In this document: in pieces, positions 59,523 to 64,000 of the stretch | How positions within the stretch are numbered: the stretch's first letter is position 1 | Layout of the letters: each line of letters starts with the position of its first letter | Source: an uncultured Bacteroidaceae bacterium | Lineage (GTDB): Bacteria > Bacteroidota > Bacteroidia > Bacteroidales > Bacteroidaceae | Length of the DNA stretch: 64,000 nucleotides | Assembly: GCA_934426255.1 (NCBI GenBank) | Contig: CAKRYD010000001.1 | Coordinates: forward strand, 1 to 64,000 | Direction of reading: 5' to 3' | Position numbers and translations under genes: made by a program | Notes under the pieces: model-generated | What the model saw: only the letters and a program-made list of their open reading frames with translations | Told to the model about the DNA's origin: nothing | Databases searched by the model: none

Positions 59523-60542
59523 CTAATGTTTTATTCGTTGGATAGCTAAACGTTTGTATTTTTCCTTTCCGTTCACAATAGCTTTGGCTAAATCCCAGGG
59601 ACCATCGCTTCCGTGATTTATTATCCCAACAATTTCAAACTGTGTCGGGCAATATTTGTCGAGAAAAGTGATTGGCACTCCCATAACGCCGTAGTAATCG
59701 TATGGTATGTCGGCGGTGCGTCCCACTTCTATGGCATCGTAGTTGTCGTATTTGGGGTAGGCTTCCGGGGAATAGCGGCACACCAAATCAAGTTCCTCGT
59801 TACGCTTGGGTATTTCGAGGTCGGTGAACCACATTACGCCCGAAACCCTGATCATTCCCTTGCGGTGGTCGGCGGCAGTGGCGGTGTCCTCGTAGGGCGA
59901 CATGAAATGCGCCGCAGCTCCCTTGAAGCCGTAGCCCAACCACAGCCGGTTGTCTTTTATGTATGGAAAAATCTCCTTGTAGGTGATTGCGTTCTGGTTG
60001 CCGACGATTATGAACTTCTTGTTGTACTTCATAAGCTGTGCCACATACTCACGGAAAAGCGAGAACGGCGGGTTTGTAACCACGATGTCGGCTTCTTTCA
60101 GGAGTTCAACGCATTCCTTGCTGCGGAAGTCCCCCGTTTGCAGGGTTGAAAGCACATTCCTGCCGTTTTGCAAAAGATAGCGTACGTCCGAAAGGTCGAT
60201 TGCCCCGTCACCGTTGATGTCTTTCACTTCCGTTATCTCCACCTTGTATGCGATTTTCTTGGGTTCGCTGTCAAACTCCTCGAAATGCATCAGCAGTTCG
60301 TTGCCCTGCACCGGCGAGCCGTTGTAGCAGGTGCAGATTAGCTTTTTCAGACCGAGCTGGTTGAAGTGGAGCGCGAAATACTTGAAGAAATTGCTTTCGT
60401 AAGGGTCGTCGCAGTTGCACAGGATGGTCTTGCCGCGAAAGTGCTGCCAGTAGTGTTGCAGCTCGCGTTCAATGTCGGAGAGCTGTGTGTAGAACTCGTC
60501 CTTCTTTGCCGTTCTTGCGGCACTGAGATTTTTGTTTGCCAT
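59523..60542 (-). CDS. EcoRI-family adenine-specific DNA methyltransferase
   Basis: A 339-residue DNA adenine methyltransferase of the EcoRI methylase family (PF13651). Start at 60542 (MANKNLSAARTAKKDEFYTQ) is preferred, since the frame upstream reads into an untranslated structured segment. The N-terminal KKDEFYTQLSDIE block, GDFRSKECVELL and motif IV TNPPFSLF (NPPF at 157-160) are the family marks. Residues 108-119 (DINGDGAIDLSD) form an EF-hand/dockerin-like calcium-loop pattern, unusual for a DNA methyltransferase. The pair with the DUF262-HNH gene suggests restriction-modification or host protection. A -7 box at 60857-60864 leads to a leader of about 310 nt with long-range pairing. Confidence 0.88.
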   Translation of the reverse strand: MANKNLSAARTAKKDEFYTQLSDIERELQHYWQHFRGKTILCNCDDPYESNFFKYFALHFNQLGLKKLICTCYNGSPVQGNELLMHFEEFDSEPKKIAYKVEITEVKDINGDGAIDLSDVRYLLQNGRNVLSTLQTGDFRSKECVELLKEADIVVTNPPFSLFREYVAQLMKYNKKFIIVGNQNAITYKEIFPYIKDNRLWLGYGFKGAAAHFMSPYEDTATAADHRKGMIRVSGVMWFTDLEIPKRNEELDLVCRYSPEAYPKYDNYDAIEVGRTADIPYDYYGVMGVPITFLDKYCPTQFEIVGIINHGSDGPWDLAKAIVNGKEKYKRLAIQRIKH

Positions 60543-60612
60543 AAGCAGATTGATAGTTTTAGGCATACTGCTATCAATCCGCCAAGACGCAAAAAGGGCG
60601 TGATGCCTCTTA

Positions 60613-60792
60613 TCGCGTTTAGCACGGGGCGGCCTCGGAATGGAGCCCCGGTCCATCTTAAGAATGCAACACGCCTATGGCGCGAGCATTGTATCTTAGA
60701 TGGAACAGAGGCTTGCATACGAGCCGCCTGTCACATATTATTTCCGTGCTTGTTATTCCAAATGAGTTTCCGAGGCTCTTGGCTAAACGCGA
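60613..60792 (-). ncRNA. Structured leader with nested inverted repeats (candidate)
   Basis: Two long-range perfect pairings enclose each other: TCGCGTTTAGC (60613-60623) with its complement at 60782-60792, and GCCTCGGAA (60632-60640) with TTCCGAGGC (60768-60776). Inside, a hairpin is built from CCATCT/AGATGG (60653-60658, 60698-60703), AATGC/GCATT and CGCC-TAT-GGCG. It lies between the -7 box and the ATG of the methyltransferase gene, hence transcribed in its leader. No known RNA family is recognised; it could also be a DNA element. Confidence 0.5.
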
Positions 60793-60856
60793 AATAATAG
60801 CGAATGCTTTGTTTTTACCGAAAAATTAGCGGACAAGGCTTGCGCCAAGTCTGCTT

Positions 60857-60864
60857 CAAAAGTA
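60857..60864 (-). promoter_or_regulatory. -7 box (TACTTTTG) for the methyltransferase/DUF262 operon
   Basis: TAnnTTTG match on the minus strand, about 315 bp upstream of the ATG at 60542. Confidence 0.45.
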
Positions 60865-61009
60865 CAAAAAGTTTGCGAATGATGCGCCATTGCTGCATAA
60901 AAAAGATGGCATATTCAGGGCTTGGGGTTCTTTGTTCTATATTAATTGCAGGAAAGCCTGAAAGTGTTTCCGTTCAGTCTTTACAAATTGTACGATTACG
61001 GGCTTGTTT

Positions 61010-61145
61010 TGTAAAACCAAGTCTTGGTCGATAAAAACCAAGTCTTAGTTATAAAGAATCAAGACTTGATTCTACAATTATGTCGCATCTTTCTGCAATT
61101 GTTCCATGCAAGTTTACAACTATCTCTTGCGCGGATGCAATTATT
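61010..61145. repeat. Array B: 21-bp near-palindromes, inverted copy of array A
   Basis: CAAG(T/A)CTTG-type cores centred at 61022, 61043 and 61064 (exact 21-bp steps). Rightwards, units with ACAATT or GCAATT continue at 61074, 61095, 61116 and 61137, again 21 bp apart. Read on the minus strand, the order and the flanks (GGAACAATTGCA, AGAATCAAGTCTT, GGTTTTTATCGACCA) match array A at 3.8 kb. Confidence 0.85.
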
Positions 61146-61367
61146 CACTGTGGCATGAACCTCTGCATGCGCGAGATATGGTTTAGACTCTTTCGATGGA
61201 AGAACAGATAAGGGCCGGATATCGGGAGGTAGTAAGTCTGTGTTGTGGGGGTGACGTCTTATAAATGATGTGATGACAAGGTCAAGAGCATAAGTACGGA
61301 GAAACGATGGCAAAGCGCAATCGCAACCATAAAACAGTTGATTTAACGTGCTACTATCGTGAAGCAA

Positions 61368-63779
61368 TTAAATTGTCTTTATGTCAATGGTGGCTTTTAT
61401 TCCACGTTTCACGTTCTTTACGTGAAGGGTGGCAGTGCCTTTTGAATTGCCTGACTGAATGATGACGACAAGTTGGCCGCTGAACAGCTTCATGTGAGGT
61501 TGAGTAAACGTTTCAAGAGAAGTGGCATCGCCGTTGCATGCGGCTTTGAATGTGCCGTTGCCGGTGACGCTGAAAGTCAGTTCATCGGTGAGGGTGGGGC
61601 AGGGTGTGCCGTTTTTGTCTACCATTTCTATGGTGACGAAGCAGAGGTCGTTGCCATCGGCCTTTATTGTCTGGTGGTCGGCAGTGAGTCTGAATGCTGC
61701 AGGTTGGCCTGCCGTGCGGATAACTTTTTCGCCTGCTTTGCTGCCGTTGGCATCGTAAGCCACCACTTTCAGTTCGCCGGGTTCATAGATCACGTCATTC
61801 CAGCGCAGGCGGTAGCAGTCCAGACGAGTGTTTTTCTGTTTGAACTTGCGCCCTTGGCTCTTGCCGTTGACAAAGAGTTCGGCCGACGGATAGTTTGTAT
61901 AGCAGTAGACAGGCGTCACCTGTTGCTCTCTGCCCGGCCATGTCCAATGTGGCAGGATGTGCAGGGTGGGAGAGTTGGTTTGCCAGCGTGAGCGATAGAG
62001 ATAGTAGCGGTCTTTGGGCAGTCCGGCAAGGTCTACAATGCCGAAATAGCTGCTCCGTGCCGGCCATTGTCCGTCGTAGGGTGTCGGTTCACCGAGATAG
62101 TCGAAGCCTGTCCATACAAATTCACCTATTGTCCACGGTTCGTTATCCTGTAAAACCCAATCGTCGTCGGGCAGGTTGCTCCAGGATCCGTGTTCGGTGT
62201 CATAGCTTGAGCATTGTCTGTCGGGATGTTTGATGTCTGTTCCTGCCTTGGCCGGAAACTTGTAGATGCCGCGGCTGCTCATCGTTGATGCTGTTTCCGA
62301 ACCTAAGATAAAGCCTTGACGTAGGTTGTCTATGTTGGGTTTGTAACGGTGTACACGGTAATTGAATCCCGGTATGTCAAGTGCGTCAAAGAAACCGCTC
62401 TTTATGTCGTTGTCAGGCTGGTCGGCTCCACAGGTGACAAAGCGTGTCGGGTCAAGCGTGTGGCAATAGTCGCGCATCAGCCTTGCGCGCTCCGCGCCTT
62501 CTTTTGAGCCTTGTTCGGGTATCTCGTTGCCGATGCTCCACATCACGATGGACGGATGGTTGCGGTGTCCGAGTATGAGGTTGCGCAGGTCCTTGCGCCA
62601 CCATTCATCATAGAAGCGGTTGTATCCGTTCTTTACCTTTGGAAGTTTCCATCCGTCAAAGCTTTCTGCCATGACCATCATGCCCATGGAGTCGCACACG
62701 TCCATCTGCATTTGTGAGGGCATGTTGTGTGATGTGCGTATGGCATCTGCGCCCATATCCTTCATGATGCGTATCTGGCGGATGATGGCTGCCTTGTTTA
62801 CGGCTGCACCCAGCGGTCCGAGGTCGTGATGTAAGCACACCCCTTTGAATTTACGGCTTATGCCGTTGAGCACGAAGCCTTTCTCTTTGGATACGGATAT
62901 GGTGCGTATGCCTACTTTCTGTACGGTATTGTCAAGCAGTTTGTTGCCACGATACAGGCAAGTCTTGAGCGTATACAGATATGGTGTTTCGGGGCTCCAC
63001 AGTTCGGGGCCTGCTATGTCAATCTGTCCATGTGCCGCACCTGTGTTCTGAAGGTCCGACTTCCGGATGGCCACTATTTTGCCTTTTGCATCATAGAGCA
63101 AGAATTTTACATATAAGTTCTTTGTCTTATGTGTGGTCTCGGCCGTGTTTGAAAGGTTGTTCAGATGCATGTCTATGGCTACTGATGCTTTATCTTTCGT
63201 TGCAGACAGGGTGCGGAAGAATGTGCCCCATGGGTCGATGCTTTCTTCGCCGGTACATATCAGCCTGACGGGTCGGTATAGTCCTGCACCGGGATACCAC
63301 CGGCTGCTCTCCTCTTGGTTGGTGAGTGTCACTTTCACCTCGTTGTTGCCGGGCCTGACAAGCGGCGTGATGTCGAGGCGGAAAGCGCTGTATCCATATG
63401 CCCAATGGCCTGCTTTCTTGCCGTTGACATATACGGTTGGCTCTGCCATTGCTCCGTCGATGTATATCTCGGTGTGCCGATAGCCTTTGGGGAGTGTAAA
63501 CGTTGTCTTGTAGATACCTTTGCCTATCCAAGGCAGGGCACCGCTTCTGCCGGAGTGTTCTGTGGCGTGTGTCTCGCCGTTTTCTTTGATTTGAGTCACT
63601 TGCAAGTCCCATTTCTTGTCAAATGGGCCGCTGATGGCCCAGTCGTGAGGCACGTCTACTTGTTCCCAAGTGCTGCCGTCGTGTGAAAAATCCCACTTGT
63701 TAAGGTTGGTTTCCTGTCTCACTTGTGCCATTCCGGCCACGGTCATGGCAAGCGCCAATGTAAGTAATTTGTATTTCAT
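61368..63779 (-). CDS. Glycoside hydrolase family 2 (beta-galactosidase type)
   Basis: An 803-residue exported hydrolase. The signal peptide ends AGMAQVRQ (mature Gln). Domains in order: GH2 sugar-binding (about 25-175), immunoglobulin-like (about 180-290), TIM barrel (about 295-575), then DUF4982-like and a C-terminal Ig-like domain. The acid/base Glu419 lies in MWSIGNEIPEQ and the nucleophile is probably Glu495 in ILGSETAS; GEFVWTGFDYLGEPTPY further supports the beta-galactosidase-like clade. The substrate is probably a beta-linked galactoside of plant or mucin glycans; a beta-glucuronidase or mannosidase role is less likely. A weak TAACTTTA -7-like box lies at 63806-63813. Confidence 0.9.
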   Translation of the reverse strand: MKYKLLTLALAMTVAGMAQVRQETNLNKWDFSHDGSTWEQVDVPHDWAISGPFDKKWDLQVTQIKENGETHATEHSGRSGALPWIGKGIYKTTFTLPKGYRHTEIYIDGAMAEPTVYVNGKKAGHWAYGYSAFRLDITPLVRPGNNEVKVTLTNQEESSRWYPGAGLYRPVRLICTGEESIDPWGTFFRTLSATKDKASVAIDMHLNNLSNTAETTHKTKNLYVKFLLYDAKGKIVAIRKSDLQNTGAAHGQIDIAGPELWSPETPYLYTLKTCLYRGNKLLDNTVQKVGIRTISVSKEKGFVLNGISRKFKGVCLHHDLGPLGAAVNKAAIIRQIRIMKDMGADAIRTSHNMPSQMQMDVCDSMGMMVMAESFDGWKLPKVKNGYNRFYDEWWRKDLRNLILGHRNHPSIVMWSIGNEIPEQGSKEGAERARLMRDYCHTLDPTRFVTCGADQPDNDIKSGFFDALDIPGFNYRVHRYKPNIDNLRQGFILGSETASTMSSRGIYKFPAKAGTDIKHPDRQCSSYDTEHGSWSNLPDDDWVLQDNEPWTIGEFVWTGFDYLGEPTPYDGQWPARSSYFGIVDLAGLPKDRYYLYRSRWQTNSPTLHILPHWTWPGREQQVTPVYCYTNYPSAELFVNGKSQGRKFKQKNTRLDCYRLRWNDVIYEPGELKVVAYDANGSKAGEKVIRTAGQPAAFRLTADHQTIKADGNDLCFVTIEMVDKNGTPCPTLTDELTFSVTGNGTFKAACNGDATSLETFTQPHMKLFSGQLVVIIQSGNSKGTATLHVKNVKRGIKATIDIKTI

Positions 63780-63906
63780 AAGTTTTTCTTTCGGCTGTTT
63801 GGCTGTAAAGTTACGGAAAATGAGTTGAATAAGAGTGATGCCCGATTGTTTTCTTTTGAAAAACGGTTTTGTTTGTGTTTTTGTGAAGGTATTGAACGGA
63901 TTTGCA

Positions 63907-63935
63907 TTTGTTTTGCCTGCAAATTGTTACCTTTG
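63907..63935 (+). promoter_or_regulatory. Promoter (TTTG-N17-TACCTTTG)
   Basis: TTTG at 63907-63910 and TACCTTTG at 63928-63935, with the ATG of the partial gene 29 bp downstream. Confidence 0.6.
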
Positions 63936-63964
63936 CCGGATAGATATAATGAAAAAGAGGAATT

Positions 63965-64000
63965 ATGAAAATCAGGAGTGTAGTAATCTTTACTTTTTGT
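63965..64000 (+). CDS. 5' end of an exported protein gene (partial)
   Basis: The first 12 codons (MKIRSVVIFTFC) are in the window, preceded by AGAGGAATT and a promoter. The basic start and hydrophobic run suggest a signal peptide. No function can be given. Confidence 0.55.
   Translation, partial: MKIRSVVIFTFC

Larger units (their letters stand above)
60543..61367. other. Gene-free region with structured leader, promoter and array B
   Basis: About 825 bp with no supported gene. Contents: the nested inverted repeats of the methyltransferase leader (60613-60792), its -7 box at 60857-60864, and the 21-bp palindrome array (about 61010-61145). Positions 61146-61367 show nothing I can name. Confidence 0.65.

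Noticed and set aside
60613..60792. Integron attC site
   Set aside because: The outer arms read GTTTAGC/GCTAAAC in the wrong order for R''/R' sites, and no integrase is nearby.

Overview
The window looks like a chromosome segment of a Bacteroidales bacterium, most likely Prevotella or a close relative. Supporting signs are promoters of the TTTG-N19-22-TAnnTTTG type, a complete porP-gldK-gldL-gldM-gldN type IX secretion (T9SS) core operon, BspA-type leucine-rich-repeat proteins with Prevotella-style C-terminal tails, a succinate CoA-transferase, and secreted proteins whose mature N-terminus is predicted to be glutamine. I saw no rRNA, CRISPR array, complete insertion sequence or prophage.

Layout. 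0-5 kb: cell-surface genes (two BspA-like proteins and a lipoprotein resembling leukocidin/haemolysin pore-forming toxins). 5-7.4 kb: an OmpR-type two-component pair. 7.6-14.2 kb: co-directional housekeeping genes (metK, LOG family, DUF4271, hemD, rnpA, yidD, TatD-like, tyrS, tRNA-Gln). 14.2-18.2 kb: an FAD-dependent oxidoreductase, a nucleosidase, an OmpA protein and tRNA-Arg. 18.3-24.8 kb: a zinc metallopeptidase and the T9SS core. 25-34 kb: C1-type aminopeptidase, CoA-transferase, NhaD antiporter and a 1440-residue secreted repeat protein. 34.6-39.7 kb: envelope genes (EEP phosphatase, rhomboid protease, acyltransferase, EptA-like phosphoethanolamine transferase). 39.8-47.5 kb: sbcD-sbcC, malate dehydrogenase, sialate O-acetylesterase. 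47.5-53 kb: a LuxR/hemerythrin pair and a five-gene operon (Lrp, DUF4491, C26-M19 fusion peptidase, type II glutaminyl cyclase, SufE). 53-58 kb: a glycosyltransferase/epimerase pair and a GH105/GH51 pair. 58.4-60.5 kb: an EcoRI-family adenine methyltransferase with a DUF262-HNH protein, which looks like an acquired restriction/defence pair. 61.4-63.8 kb: a GH2 beta-galactosidase.

Two features stand out. First, four intergenic regions (about 3.8, 16.6, 34.4 and 61.0 kb) carry tandem arrays of short near-palindromes with exact periods of 21, 22, 23 and 21 bp, about two helical turns. Core sequences differ between loci, except that the 3.8 and 61.0 kb arrays share one core and run in opposite orientation. 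Each array lies between co-directional genes, upstream of the next promoter, and is flanked by degenerate units of the same period containing TTGCA-like motifs. I know of no named element with this description. Second, the secretion genes fit together: a T9SS core operon, candidate cargo with T9SS-like tails, at least seven proteins with predicted Gln at the mature N-terminus, and a glutaminyl cyclase of the type that would cyclise that residue.
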